DNA from: Acidobacteria bacterium UBA7540
GTDB lineage: Bacteria; Acidobacteriota; Terriglobia; UBA7540
Assembly: GCA_002478145.1 (NCBI GenBank)
Contig: DLMI01000221.1
Coordinates: 63,428 to 127,427, forward strand
Reading direction: 5' to 3'
DNA: 64,000 nt
The notes under the pieces were generated by a model that saw nothing but the letters and a program-made list of their open reading frames with translations, ran no database searches and was not told the origin of the DNA. The translations under genes and the position numbers were made by a program. Of this stretch, positions 43,704 through 51,391 are shown piece after piece (positions within the stretch are counted from its first letter, which is position 1; every line of letters begins with the position of its first letter).

Positions 43704-45428
43704 ATGAGCGCAACGAAGGAAGGTTATCCGCCAAGCGATTTCCTGGTGGTTGAGGACCCGGAGAAGGCAACTACGTTTCACCTTCAGGTGAAGCGGCATG
43801 GGAAGCCCGACCATGGCTTGATGGGCGCGGCTTTTGCTGCGCTTTACAAGAATTATCGCGGCAATGCCTACGAAGGTCCAGGCAAAGAAGAGGCCAAGCA
43901 GAGATTGCGCGCGCTCTATAAGTCGGAGGGCATGGACTGGCCAGACACAAACTCTGAAGTAGAAAGTATGAAGGATAAAGTAAGAGCGGAGAATTCAGAC
44001 TTTATCCTTCATACTTCAGCCTTTCCACGTTTTGTCGCGCTGCTCGCCGATGTGCCTGGGACGGGCCTGATTCGGATTCCGATCGCTGTCACGGGGACCT
44101 GGGGCGGAGCGGAAAAGAAGTTCTCCATCGAGCTCGAGGATCTCGAACAAATCCGGGAGAACTTCGCCCAGAAGCCTACGGGCGAAATCAATGTGGATTA
44201 CGAGCATGCCTCGGAAGTTCCCTTTGGCACGGGGGGACCCGTGCTGTCAGCCGGGCGCGTCACCAAGCTCGATGAACCGGAAGCCTTCAACGGATCGGGA
44301 GATCGGGAGATCGGGAGATCGGGTGAACGAACGGGCTCATCAACGGATCGCCCGATCACCCGATCATCCGATCACCCGATGCGCTACATTCTTTGGGGCT
44401 GGTACGAGCCCACGGAGCGCGCACGGCAGCTCATTGCCAATCGGGAATACCGCTATATTTCGCCGGCCATCCGTTGGGGAGCAAAGGATAAAGTGACCGG
44501 CAAGACGGCAGGGACGGTACTGACCTCCGTAGCGCTGGTTAATAAGCCCTTTCTCGAGGAACTGCCCGAGATCCATCTTTGCGAAATGCAGGATTCAGCC
44601 CGCCGCGGCGGGAGGATTCAGGATTCAGGGGAAGCGCCAGACCGGGTTTTCGTGAGCCTGCAACAGTTGCATGTACCAGGTCCAGTAAATCAAGTTTCGG
44701 TTGCTTACCAGCAACCAGGAATGGATTCAGCGGGCAGGAGTAAGGGGTCAGGACCTGAATCCCGAATCCTGAATCCTGGATCCTTGTCTGCAAAGGAGAC
44801 GACAATGGCTAAGAGTCTGAAGTTGAAGTGCCTCACCGACGCGCACCTCGAAGTACACCATTTGCCTGCCGAGCACAGGGGCAAGATCGGGGTGTTCGAC
44901 GGTGAGGAGTTGATCGGCATTGCTGACGGTCCCGAGGGTTGGGAGCCCAAGGATGGCAACGGCGACAGTGACGGCTTCGCCGCCCTGTCGGAAAGCATCC
45001 ACGATGGCAAGATCAACCTGGTGGAAGCCGGCAAGCTGGCGGATGCCGGGCGCGTAAGATTCTCCACCATCCTACAAGCGCAGGAAGCGGAGCGTAAAGT
45101 GAACGCGGCGGTGAAGGCGGGCAAGGTGCTGCCGAAAAACCGCGCCCACGCTCTGAAACTGGCGCTTTCAGATGCAACGGGTTTCAGCGCGTTGGTCGAG
45201 CAAGCCCGGCCTGTGGTGGATCTACGAAGGTACGGCCACGCGGGCGGCGGCGAGCAGCCCACCGCACAGCAGGCGCTGATGGCGGAAGTGAATGCCTACG
45301 CCAAAGAGAACAAATGCTCGGTGAGCGTGGCGCTCTCGGAAGTCACCAAGCGCAAGCCGGACCTGTGGCGCGAGTATTCGGAAGAGATCGTGGCCGTCTC
45401 GCAGGCTGCGGAAGAAGAAGTCGAGTAG
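43704..45428 (+). CDS. Mu I-like protease/scaffold protein with repeat insertions
   Basis: 574 residues. An extra N-terminal domain (about 1-75) with KATTFHLQVKRHGKPDHGLM and GPGKEEAKQRLRALYKSEGM, then the Mu I-type protease: IPIAVTGTWGGAEKKFSIEL, PTGEINVDYEHASEVPFGTG, AAGRV-like and YISPAIRWGAKDKVTGKTAG, followed by a scaffold-like Ala/Lys/Gln-rich C-terminus. Such proteins cut and guide capsid assembly. Three host-type repeats are read through (43956-44017, 44292-44380, 44589-44783). An internal ATG at 44805 may give a separate scaffold, as Mu gpZ is made within I. Confidence 0.8.
   Translation: MSATKEGYPPSDFLVVEDPEKATTFHLQVKRHGKPDHGLMGAAFAALYKNYRGNAYEGPGKEEAKQRLRALYKSEGMDWPDTNSEVESMKDKVRAENSDFILHTSAFPRFVALLADVPGTGLIRIPIAVTGTWGGAEKKFSIELEDLEQIRENFAQKPTGEINVDYEHASEVPFGTGGPVLSAGRVTKLDEPEAFNGSGDREIGRSGERTGSSTDRPITRSSDHPMRYILWGWYEPTERARQLIANREYRYISPAIRWGAKDKVTGKTAGTVLTSVALVNKPFLEELPEIHLCEMQDSARRGGRIQDSGEAPDRVFVSLQQLHVPGPVNQVSVAYQQPGMDSAGRSKGSGPESRILNPGSLSAKETTMAKSLKLKCLTDAHLEVHHLPAEHRGKIGVFDGEELIGIADGPEGWEPKDGNGDSDGFAALSESIHDGKINLVEAGKLADAGRVRFSTILQAQEAERKVNAAVKAGKVLPKNRAHALKLALSDATGFSALVEQARPVVDLRRYGHAGGGEQPTAQQALMAEVNAYAKENKCSVSVALSEVTKRKPDLWREYSEEIVAVSQAAEEEVE
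43956..44017. repeat. Inverted repeat inside the protease gene
   Basis: GAAGTAGAAAGTATGAAGGA at the left and CTTTATCCTTCATACTTC at the right; similar GGATAAAG words occur near 43650 and 52955. Read in frame. Confidence 0.85.
44292..44380. repeat. Family C repeat inside the protease gene
   Basis: GATCGGGAGATCGGGAGATC words against CACCCGATCATCCGATC. Translated as GSGDREIGRSGER ... PITRSSDHPM, the same reading frame as the copy in the terminase gene. Confidence 0.9.
44589..44783. repeat. Family B repeat inside the protease gene
   Basis: CAGGATTCAGCC ... AGGATTCAGGATTCAGG at the left and CTGAATCCCGAATCCTGAAT at the right, about 120 bases apart, with an inner CCGCCGCGGCGG palindrome. Read in frame. 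Confidence 0.82.
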
Positions 45429-45502
45429 TCGAGGAGTCGAGGGTTGAAAAGTTGAAAGAAAAGGCTTTTAACCCTCGACCTTTGACTCTCGACCTTCGAC
45501 TG
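45427..45502. repeat. Tandem-word inverted repeat, family F
   Basis: GTCGAGGAGTCGAGGGTTGA words against CTCGACCTTTGACTCTCGAC words, after the protease gene. It is followed by CTGATTTCGAGTTTCTGATT words (45540-45560). Confidence 0.85.
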
Positions 45503-45606
45503 TTATGGGAAGCTCGCACCCTTGGCCAGTTTCTAGTTTCTGATTTCGAGTTTCTGATTTGATCACAGGGTCCGCGCCCCTCAAGCGCGGAAAAGGAGAA
45601 GAAACT

Positions 45607-46005
45607 ATGGCAGATGGAACTGTAAGCACACCGTCGGCGCCGCCCGAGGCTTGCCTCGGAGGAGCTTGGCCGGCGAATCTCAAACTCTTGTTTGACACGG
45701 CACTGGCAACACAGACGAAGATCCTTACCGACGCACAGAATGCCGCCAACCTTGCTCTTCTCAACGCGGTCGGGGTAGCTCATGCAGCCGCACAGCAAGG
45801 ACTCCGACACGCTGAGTTGGCCGCCGCCGATCAATGGGAAGAACAGGCCAGCGTTTCTGCAATCAGCGATGACGATCTTGCCAAAATCACGCAAAGCGTG
45901 ACCGCTGCAATCAGCGCTGTGCTGGCGAATATGGCGACCGGCAGGCCTCCGGTGAATCAATCCGGTACCACGGGGACTTCGGTAGCAACGCCAGTGGGCC
46001 ACTAG
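45607..46005 (+). CDS. Small helical phage protein
   Basis: 132 residues from the ATG at 45607, which has AAAAGGAGAAG upstream. A helical middle (LKLLFDTALATQTKILTDAQ, NAANLALLNAVGVAHAAAQQ) and a Ser/Thr tail. No family recognised. The position between protease and capsid-decoration genes suggests a head-related or scaffold role, but this is only inferred from place. Confidence 0.55.
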   Translation: MADGTVSTPSAPPEACLGGAWPANLKLLFDTALATQTKILTDAQNAANLALLNAVGVAHAAAQQGLRHAELAAADQWEEQASVSAISDDDLAKITQSVTAAISAVLANMATGRPPVNQSGTTGTSVATPVGH

Positions 46006-46058
46006 CTAGTCAAGGACGATAGTCGCAGGCGGGGAACGAAGAGGAAGAATAAGCAGAA

Positions 46059-46139
46059 TCCGCAGATTGCGCAGATTTCACAGATTTAGAAGAGATTTGA
46101 AGCTGTCTGTGAAATCTGTGCAACCCCGCAAGGCGGGGT
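46059..46139. repeat. Tandem-word inverted repeat (GCAGATTGCGCAGATTTCACAG)
   Basis: CCGCAGATTGCGCAGATTTC words against TCTGTGAAATCTGTG, then a small CCCCGCAAGGCGGGG hairpin, just before the decoration-protein gene. Related words flank the palindrome in the portal gene. Confidence 0.8.
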
Positions 46140-46160
46140 AGTTCAAAGAGGAGAAATTGA

Positions 46161-46637
46161 ATGAGCGACATTACTGCGATCGACCAAAGTTACCATCTCA
46201 ATTACAACATCGAGATCGGGAAATTCACTTGCCTGGCGCCGGACACTTCGGTGTCCGCCGACGGGTGCAACGTGCCGAGTGGGGCCAACGGCCAATTCCT
46301 CGGGGTAGCCCAGGAATCGATTCTGCCTGACGCCGCGGCTGACTATTCGGGCGGGCTGTACAACCTGGTGAGCGGCACTGCCTGGCCCACGGGCGTCATT
46401 CCGGCGAGCGGGCTGGGGCGCAACATCCGCACGCGCCTGTTTGGGATCTCGCGGGTGGTGGCGTCGGGCGCTATCACGCGCGGCGCCTACGTGAACATCG
46501 CCAACGCCCAGGGGCAGATCAAGGCGGTGAGCGAGTCTGGCACGATGATTAACGTCGTCGGAATCGCCATCGACGCAGCCTCGAATGCCGGCGACGTGAT
46601 TCGCGTGCTGGTGATGCCGTACTCGTACAAGGGGTAG
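46161..46637 (+). CDS. Capsid decoration/cement-like protein (DUF2190-like)
   Basis: 158 residues: YHLNYNIEIGKFTCLAPDTS, GANGQFLGVAQESILPD, GAITRGAYVNIANAQGQIKA and GTMINVVGIAIDAASNAGDV. The pattern of repeated GVA/GIA and (V/I)xG turns fits small capsid-stabilising proteins of the DUF2190 type, usually encoded just before the major capsid protein, as here. GAGGAG precedes the ATG. Confidence 0.7.
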   Translation: MSDITAIDQSYHLNYNIEIGKFTCLAPDTSVSADGCNVPSGANGQFLGVAQESILPDAAADYSGGLYNLVSGTAWPTGVIPASGLGRNIRTRLFGISRVVASGAITRGAYVNIANAQGQIKAVSESGTMINVVGIAIDAASNAGDVIRVLVMPYSYKG

Positions 46638-46644
46638 TGGCCGC

Positions 46645-46890
46645 GACTGCTGTCAGGCATCGGCTGTCAGCTCTCAGCGAACCGTTTTCTCCCTGAAAGC
46701 TGACGGCTGACCGCTGATGGCTTGTTTTCGGGCGACCGCTAGCGCGCTCGTCCGCCGATCAACACGCCCGCCGTGTTGCGCTAGATAACGCTGGGCCGGG
46801 AAGAACAGGATCCGGGATTCAGGATTCGGGATTCAGGGAAGCACACGCGAAGATTTCCCCTGAATCCTGAATCCTGAATCCTGAATCCTC
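46645..46890. repeat. Family A then family B inverted repeats
   Basis: GGCTGTCAGCTCTCAGC against GAAAGCTGACGGCTGACCGC (about 46660-46720), and GGGATTCAGGATTCGGGATT against CTGAATCCTGAATCCTGAAT (46806-46890). They fill the 270-base gap before the capsid gene. Confidence 0.85.
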
Positions 46891-46910
46891 GTAACAAAAA
46901 GGAGAAACAG

Positions 46911-47849
46911 ATGCCCAGCCTTAACCAACTACACGTTGACGAGGCACTCACCCAGATCAGCATTGCCTACCGCAACCAGGCGTTTGTAGCGGAGGAAGTG
47001 CTGCCGGTGGTGCCTGTGATGAAGAAGAACGACGTGTTCTTCAAATTCTCGAAACAGCACTTCCGTTCTTACAAAGACGCCTACGCGGCCGGGCAGCGCG
47101 CCCAGCAGATCGAAGTCGATCTGGACGCGCGCGGTTTCTACATGGCCGATGGCCACGCGCTGGAGGACTCGATCACCGACGACGAGCGCGACCAGGCTGA
47201 TCCCGGCGCTCAGCTCGAAGTGGAGAAGACCGAGAAGCTCACCAATATCATCGCGCTCAACGAGGAGATCAACCTCTTTACGAACATCATCACCACTGCG
47301 AATATCACCCAGAACAGCAACCTCGCCAGCACTCCAACTTCGCAGTGGTCCGATTACATCAACTCCGACCCGGTCTCCGAAGTCCTGAAACAACGTCGCA
47401 CCTTACAGCAGCAGATCGGCGATTTCCCTAATTACCTGCTGGTCTCGCAGCCGGTGCTGGATTCGCTGGCCAACCATCCGCGCATCCTGGACCGCGTGAA
47501 GTACACGGCCAACGGCGCCCGTAACCAGCTTGACGAGCAGGACCTGGCGCGGGTGTTCAAGGTCGAGAAGGTACTGGTCGCCGCGGCACTCTATCAGACC
47601 TCGAATGAAGGTGAGGCGGACAGCTTGGGGTACATCATGGGCAAGAACGCTATGCTGTTCTACCGCCCGCCACGACCTGGCCTCCGCGTGCCCAGCTTCG
47701 GCTACACCTTCTTCTGGGCAAAGCGCTCGGGAGTGCTGAGATGGCGCGAGCTCTCGCTCGAGTCGGACTTCATCCGCGTGAAGAAGTACTACGCGCAGCA
47801 GGTGATTGCAGCCAACGCAGCATACCTGTGGGTGAACGCGACGGCGTAG
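46911..47849 (+). CDS. Major capsid protein
   Basis: 312 residues. QISIAYRNQAFVAEEVLPVV at the N-terminus, DERDQADPGAQLEVEKTEKL, an HK97-like spine region VLKQRRTLQQQIGDFPNYLL, then YIMGKNAMLFYRPPRPGLRV and FGYTFFWAKRSGVLRWRELS. The (A/V)EEVLPV...K start and the late GKxxxLFY...P block are familiar from phage major capsid proteins. AAAAAGGAG lies upstream. It forms the icosahedral shell with the cement protein encoded before it. Confidence 0.85.
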   Translation: MPSLNQLHVDEALTQISIAYRNQAFVAEEVLPVVPVMKKNDVFFKFSKQHFRSYKDAYAAGQRAQQIEVDLDARGFYMADGHALEDSITDDERDQADPGAQLEVEKTEKLTNIIALNEEINLFTNIITTANITQNSNLASTPTSQWSDYINSDPVSEVLKQRRTLQQQIGDFPNYLLVSQPVLDSLANHPRILDRVKYTANGARNQLDEQDLARVFKVEKVLVAAALYQTSNEGEADSLGYIMGKNAMLFYRPPRPGLRVPSFGYTFFWAKRSGVLRWRELSLESDFIRVKKYYAQQVIAANAAYLWVNATA

Positions 47850-47853
47850 AAGT

Positions 47854-47930
47854 GCAGCTATCAGCTATCAGCTTTCAGCCAAAGACGGCTTGCTGATAGC
47901 TGACCCGCCGCGGCGGGAAGGCTGAGTGCT
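47854..47930. repeat. Tandem-word inverted repeat, family A
   Basis: GCAGCTATCAGCTATCAGCT words against GCTGATAGCTGACC, then a CCCGCCGCGGCGGG palindrome, between capsid and the next gene. Confidence 0.85.
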
Positions 47931-47946
47931 TTTTTTCGGAGGACCC

Positions 47947-48240
47947 ATGTCAATTGCAGTGAGTACGGCGAACCAAGATTTAGTTGTGGACAACCGTGGC
48001 TATTTGCCTGCACTCGCCACCCTGGATGTGACCGGCATGACGGCAGCGGCGACGAACACCGTGCCGCACGGTTTGCCACGCATCCCCAGGCGGGTGTGGT
48101 TTACGGGGATAGCGAGCGGAGCCAATGCTGCAGCTTGCAGTTTGGACACCTCGAGCGTGGCGGCCGGCTTTGATGCCACGAACATTTACATTTTCACGCC
48201 AGCCGGCGTGACAAGCGTGCTGGTGCACGTCGAGTACTAA
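47947..48240 (+). CDS. Small beta-rich phage protein
   Basis: 97 residues from the ATG at 47947, with GGAGGA upstream. DNRGYLPALATLDVTGMTAA, AATNTVPHGLPRIPRRVWFT and ATNIYIFTPAGVTSVLVHVE. The C-terminal half resembles that of a fibre-like protein encoded near 59200 (VPHLLGRVP ... VW), so the two may share a small beta domain. Probably structural. Confidence 0.55.
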   Translation: MSIAVSTANQDLVVDNRGYLPALATLDVTGMTAAATNTVPHGLPRIPRRVWFTGIASGANAAACSLDTSSVAAGFDATNIYIFTPAGVTSVLVHVEY

Positions 48241-48242
48241 AA

Positions 48243-48338
48243 GCAGGATTCGGGATTCAGGATTCAGGAGTCAGGGAAGAACGAAGAAAAACCTCGAATG
48301 CCTTCCCTGAATCCCGAATCCTGAATCCTGAATCCTTG
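48243..48338. repeat. Tandem-word inverted repeat, family B (GGATTCAGGATTC)
   Basis: GGATTCGGGATTCAGGATTC words against CTGAATCCCGAATCCTGAAT words, between two head genes. Confidence 0.88.
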
Positions 48339-48346
48339 GTGAAATT

Positions 48347-48823
48347 ATGTCTTACTGCACGGTAGATGATGTTTGTACCGCCTTTCCGCGCTTCGTGCGG
48401 AATGCGGCCAATTCGATTCAGGACACGCAGATCCAGGACTGGATCGACGACCGCAAGGCGAGGATACGGGGCGCATTCCTGGCGCGACTGATCGACCCGG
48501 ACACCCTCGCACTTACGGTGGACGCCGGGAATTTTCTGCGCGCCCTCAACCGCGATGGCGCGATCGCCGACCTCGGTGACGCGCTCCAGGGGGACGTCAC
48601 GCTCCAGCCAGGCGAGTATTCGCTGGCAGGCTCGCACCGGCAAAGTTTCGAGCGGCAGATCGAGGAAATCAAGGAAGGCCTCTACGATGCGTTGTTTAGC
48701 GGCCTGGCGCGCCACGTCGAAATCGAACCCCTTTTGGGTGGCATCGCCGGCGGCGAGACAGACCGCTCGACCGCCCTCGATCGAGGCGAGGATAAGGCCT
48801 TTTCAAAGAATCAGGTCTTTTGA
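48347..48823 (+). CDS. DUF1320 (Mu gp36-like) head-tail connector protein
   Basis: 158 residues. CTVDDVCTAFPRFVRNAANS, TQIQDWIDDRKARIRGAFLA and FERQIEEIKEGLYDALFSGL give the helical pattern of DUF1320, the family of Mu gp36, encoded after the capsid in Mu-like phages. It likely forms part of the neck. The C-terminus is Asp/Glu/Arg-rich. Confidence 0.72.
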   Translation: MSYCTVDDVCTAFPRFVRNAANSIQDTQIQDWIDDRKARIRGAFLARLIDPDTLALTVDAGNFLRALNRDGAIADLGDALQGDVTLQPGEYSLAGSHRQSFERQIEEIKEGLYDALFSGLARHVEIEPLLGGIAGGETDRSTALDRGEDKAFSKNQVF

Positions 48824-49063
48824 ATGGTGAATGGTAAATGGTGAATGGTGAATTGAAAAGTCGAATTTGCGGCTGGAATCCTGGGCCTGCGAATCACTAT
48901 TCGCTCTTCAGATAGGAAAAGAGACTAGTGAATAGTGCATAGCGAATTGGGAAGTGGCATTTCGGGCTGGTCCCGCAAGGGCGGTCGAAAGTCAAAAGTC
49001 GAAGGTCGAAAGGCAAAAGCTCTGAACTCCTCGACATTCGACTCTCGACTTCTGGACTTTTAG
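48824..49063. repeat. Family G and family F repeats
   Basis: ATGGTGAATGGTAAATGGTG words (48824-48856), GAATCACTATTCGC and AGTGAATAGTGCATAGCG further on, then GTCGAAAGTCAAAAGTCGAA against CGACATTCGACTCTCGAC (48983-49061). No gene. Confidence 0.8.
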
Positions 49064-49065
49064 CG

Positions 49066-49623
49066 ATGGCTTGGATTTCCTACTACAACGCTGGCCTGTC
49101 GAAGCAGGTAGTTCGGCAACTACTCGCTGTGGTGAATCGCGATATTCAGGCGGCGCTGGATTTCGTCTCCGGCGTCCCCGGCTCTTACGCGCCCTTCGCC
49201 GAATACGATTTGGCGCTCCTCCCGGTGCAGCAGTTCCCGGCGATTCTGCTGACCCCCGATACGGTGACCTTCGACGAAGAGGCAAACTGTACGCTGCACC
49301 AGACGATGCGGCTTTCCTGCGTAATCGCGGTCACGCATCAGGACCGCAACACCCTGGCGGAGATGACCCAGGATTACACGCGAGCCGTGCGGGCGGTGCT
49401 CGACACCCTTTGGGAATCGACGCCGGGCGATTTCCTGCTCGCGAATCTTCCGTTACCTTCGCCGCCCTTTCCGAACGGTGCGCTCTCGCCGGGACTCGCG
49501 AGCGGAAAGCTCATGAAGATTTTCGCTGAAGGTCACACGTTTGAAGAAATTCGTCGCAGACCTCAGAGCGGCTTTGCCATGGCAGCGACGATGTCGATCA
49601 TTGTGGAGGTCGAGGAGACCTGA
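49066..49623 (+). CDS. Tail completion/terminator-like protein
   Basis: 185 residues: VVRQLLAVVNRDIQAALDFV, then FPAILLTPDTVTFDEEANCT, LHQTMRLSCVIAVTHQDRNT and YTRAVRAVLDTLWESTPGDF. The layout (helix, then strands with a central IAVTHQD) fits Mu gp37/tail terminator proteins, and the position between the DUF1320 and tube genes agrees. It would cap the tail tube at the neck. Confidence 0.6.
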   Translation: MAWISYYNAGLSKQVVRQLLAVVNRDIQAALDFVSGVPGSYAPFAEYDLALLPVQQFPAILLTPDTVTFDEEANCTLHQTMRLSCVIAVTHQDRNTLAEMTQDYTRAVRAVLDTLWESTPGDFLLANLPLPSPPFPNGALSPGLASGKLMKIFAEGHTFEEIRRRPQSGFAMAATMSIIVEVEET

Positions 49624-49626
49624 AAG

Positions 49627-49704
49627 AAGCTATCAGCCGTCAGCTCTCAGCTCTCAGCAAGCTGGCGGCGATTCGCTGATAGCTGATAGCTGAGAGCTGA
49701 AAGC
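49627..49704. repeat. Tandem-word inverted repeat, family A
   Basis: AGCTATCAGCCGTCAGCTCT words against GCTGATAGCTGATAGCTGAG words. The right arm ends at the next start codon. Confidence 0.88.
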
Positions 49705-50502
49705 TTGCTGAATATGCCACCACCAGTATCAGCTTCAAGCATCCACCAAGGTCCGGGCCGCTTGTGGCTCTACGTGCCCGAGCCTGCCCACGGCAACCGC
49801 CTGGTGATCGGGCCAGACGGCTCACCGGTAGAGCCGGCCGGGCTCGCGGCGTGGTCAGCGACGACCGCTTACACGGTCGGCCAGATGATCAAAGACTCCG
49901 GCAACAACACGGAATTATGCCTCGCCGCGGGGACCTCCGGCTCAACGGCGCCGGCGTGGCTCAACGCCCCTGGCCCGCCCATCACGGATGGCACTGCCGC
50001 ATGGTTGTTTGTGGGCGCGTACGGAGCCTATTGCGCCGGCGCTACGGAAGGCGCGATCACTTCCACCTTGACGCCGAAGTACGAAGAGATTGGAGCCGAC
50101 CAGGTCTCCTCTCCCATCGATGTGGTGATGACTGCCGACGCCTACGAGATCGACGTCACGATCAAGCAGTCGAACCTTGCCAACTTGACCAACTTCTTTC
50201 CGCCGGGCACCTTCACGGCGGGCACGGACACCAATCAACCCTCCGGCGCGCAGTCGTACGAGCAGATCACCTTCGGCGGCATTGTTCCTGTGCCGAAGAT
50301 CGGCGTCGCCGTGATCTCCCCGCGTCGGGATGTGACGGGAAAGTTCGTGGTCTCACATCTCTACCAAGCCTACCAGGCAGAGGCCATTAAGCTGCCCTTC
50401 CAGCGTGGCAAGGAGACAACGTATGGGGTGAAGTTCAAGGGCGTCGCGGATTCCACACGCCCGACTGGGGACCAGGTGGGGATGGTGTGGCGGCAGGTGT
50501 AA
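49705..50502 (+). CDS. Tail tube-like protein with a small inserted domain
   Basis: 265 residues. The first and last thirds read as a phage tail tube: GAITSTLTPKYEEIGADQVS, PIDVVMTADAYEIDVTIKQS and FKGVADSTRPTGDQVG. Residues about 48-112 (WSATTAYTVGQMI, AAGTSGSTAPAW, PITDGTAAWLFVG) are a small domain found in many phage tail and fibre proteins, probably carbohydrate-binding. In tube proteins such insertions decorate the outer tail surface. No sheath gene is near, so the tail is probably non-contractile. Confidence 0.7.
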   Translation: MLNMPPPVSASSIHQGPGRLWLYVPEPAHGNRLVIGPDGSPVEPAGLAAWSATTAYTVGQMIKDSGNNTELCLAAGTSGSTAPAWLNAPGPPITDGTAAWLFVGAYGAYCAGATEGAITSTLTPKYEEIGADQVSSPIDVVMTADAYEIDVTIKQSNLANLTNFFPPGTFTAGTDTNQPSGAQSYEQITFGGIVPVPKIGVAVISPRRDVTGKFVVSHLYQAYQAEAIKLPFQRGKETTYGVKFKGVADSTRPTGDQVGMVWRQV

Positions 50503-50506
50503 AACA

Positions 50507-50584
50507 AGCTGTCAGCCGTCAGCTCTCAGCTTTCAGCTCAAAACTGTTTGCTGACCGCTGATAGCTGAGAGCTGAGGGCTGAAG
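50507..50584. repeat. Tandem-word inverted repeat, family A
   Basis: AGCTGTCAGCCGTCAGCTCT words against GCTGACCGCTGATAGCTGAG words, ending 7 bases before the next ATG. Confidence 0.88.
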
Positions 50585-50591
50585 GTTTTCT

Positions 50592-51113
50592 ATGTCCAAG
50601 TCAAACAGCATCGCAACTGCTGCGGATTTCCGCAAGCTGGCGGAGGCTTCCGCGTTCGTGGAGCCGCAGCGCGTGCTCCTTCCAAAAAGCGGTTTTGGGG
50701 TGGTGCTGCGGCGACCCACGAAATTTTATTGGGCGCTCCGCCGCACCGGGTGGCCGTGCGAGCTACGGGAAAAACTGGATCTGGTCGGCGTGGGTGTGAA
50801 ACCGGAGCTGACTGCTGACGAAACGCTGCTGCTTGTCCGCGAAGACCAGCAGATGGTCAATGAGGCTTTCGTTGACCCTAAACCTTGCCTTAATCCGGGT
50901 CTGACGCAGTTCGATCCCAACTGGCTCCCGAAAGAGGACGCTGAATTCATTCTGAAGTACCTGCGAGGCCAGGTTCTGGCAAACGGCCAGGACCTGGACG
51001 CCTTTCGTGCAAGCGAACAAGGACATCCTGAGGGCAGCGGCGCAGATGGCGCGATGGTACGCGAAAACGCCGAGCGAGATGTTATGTCGCGCGGTGGCGC
51101 TTTGGCGCATTGA
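50592..51113 (+). CDS. Tail assembly chaperone, unshifted product
   Basis: 173 residues. FRKLAEASAFVEPQRVLLPK, SGFGVVLRRPTKFYWALRRT and LVREDQQMVNEAFVDPKPCL, then ILKYLRGQVLANGQDLDAF. From residue 139 on, the sequence turns into an Arg/Gly/Glu-rich tail, while the next frame over continues a good helical protein. This is the usual layout of a tail assembly chaperone encoded before the tape measure gene, where a share of ribosomes change frame. Confidence 0.6.
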   Translation: MSKSNSIATAADFRKLAEASAFVEPQRVLLPKSGFGVVLRRPTKFYWALRRTGWPCELREKLDLVGVGVKPELTADETLLLVREDQQMVNEAFVDPKPCLNPGLTQFDPNWLPKEDAEFILKYLRGQVLANGQDLDAFRASEQGHPEGSGADGAMVRENAERDVMSRGGALAH

Positions 51114-51195
51114 CGCCGCCGCAACCGCGGCGTTGTTGTCCACAGAAGACACAGATTACGCAGATGAAAGTACGGCAAGACACATTTACTGGTAA
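51007..51195 (+). CDS. Frameshifted C-terminal extension of the tail chaperone
   Basis: The frame is open from 50956 to the stop at 51193 and encodes KDILRAAAQMARWYAKTPSE, MLCRAVALWR, a helical pattern typical of the second half of frameshifted tail chaperones. It is in the +1 (equivalently -2) frame relative to the upstream gene. Shifting at GCC TTT CGT (51000-51008) so that TTT is re-read as TTC gives DLDAFVQANKDILRAAAQMA without a seam. The listed GTG at 51007 is therefore not a true start. The last residues are translated repeat. A plain frameshift mutation is the alternative. Confidence 0.5.
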   Translation: MQANKDILRAAAQMARWYAKTPSEMLCRAVALWRIDAAATAALLSTEDTDYADESTARHIYW

Positions 51196-51388
51196 AAGCT
51201 GTCAGCCGTCAGCTATCAGCTTTCAGCAGTCACCAAAAAGGAACCTGATTGTGTCGAAGAAAACCTTCCCCCCGTGGCTTACGCCATGGGCTAAGCTCTA
51301 ACGCCCGCTACGCGGGCTTACTGACGGGAATGACGATGGGACATAGCTGAGGACTGAAAGCTGAGAGCTGAGAACTGAGAGCTGAGAC
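51196..51388. repeat. Tandem-word inverted repeat, family A, with inner hairpins
   Basis: AGCTGTCAGCCGTCAGCTAT words and AGCTGAGGACTGAAAGCTGA words are separated by about 110 bases holding CCCGTGGCTTACGCCATGGG and GCCCGCTACGCGGGC hairpins. Confidence 0.82.
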
Positions 51389-51391
51389 GCA

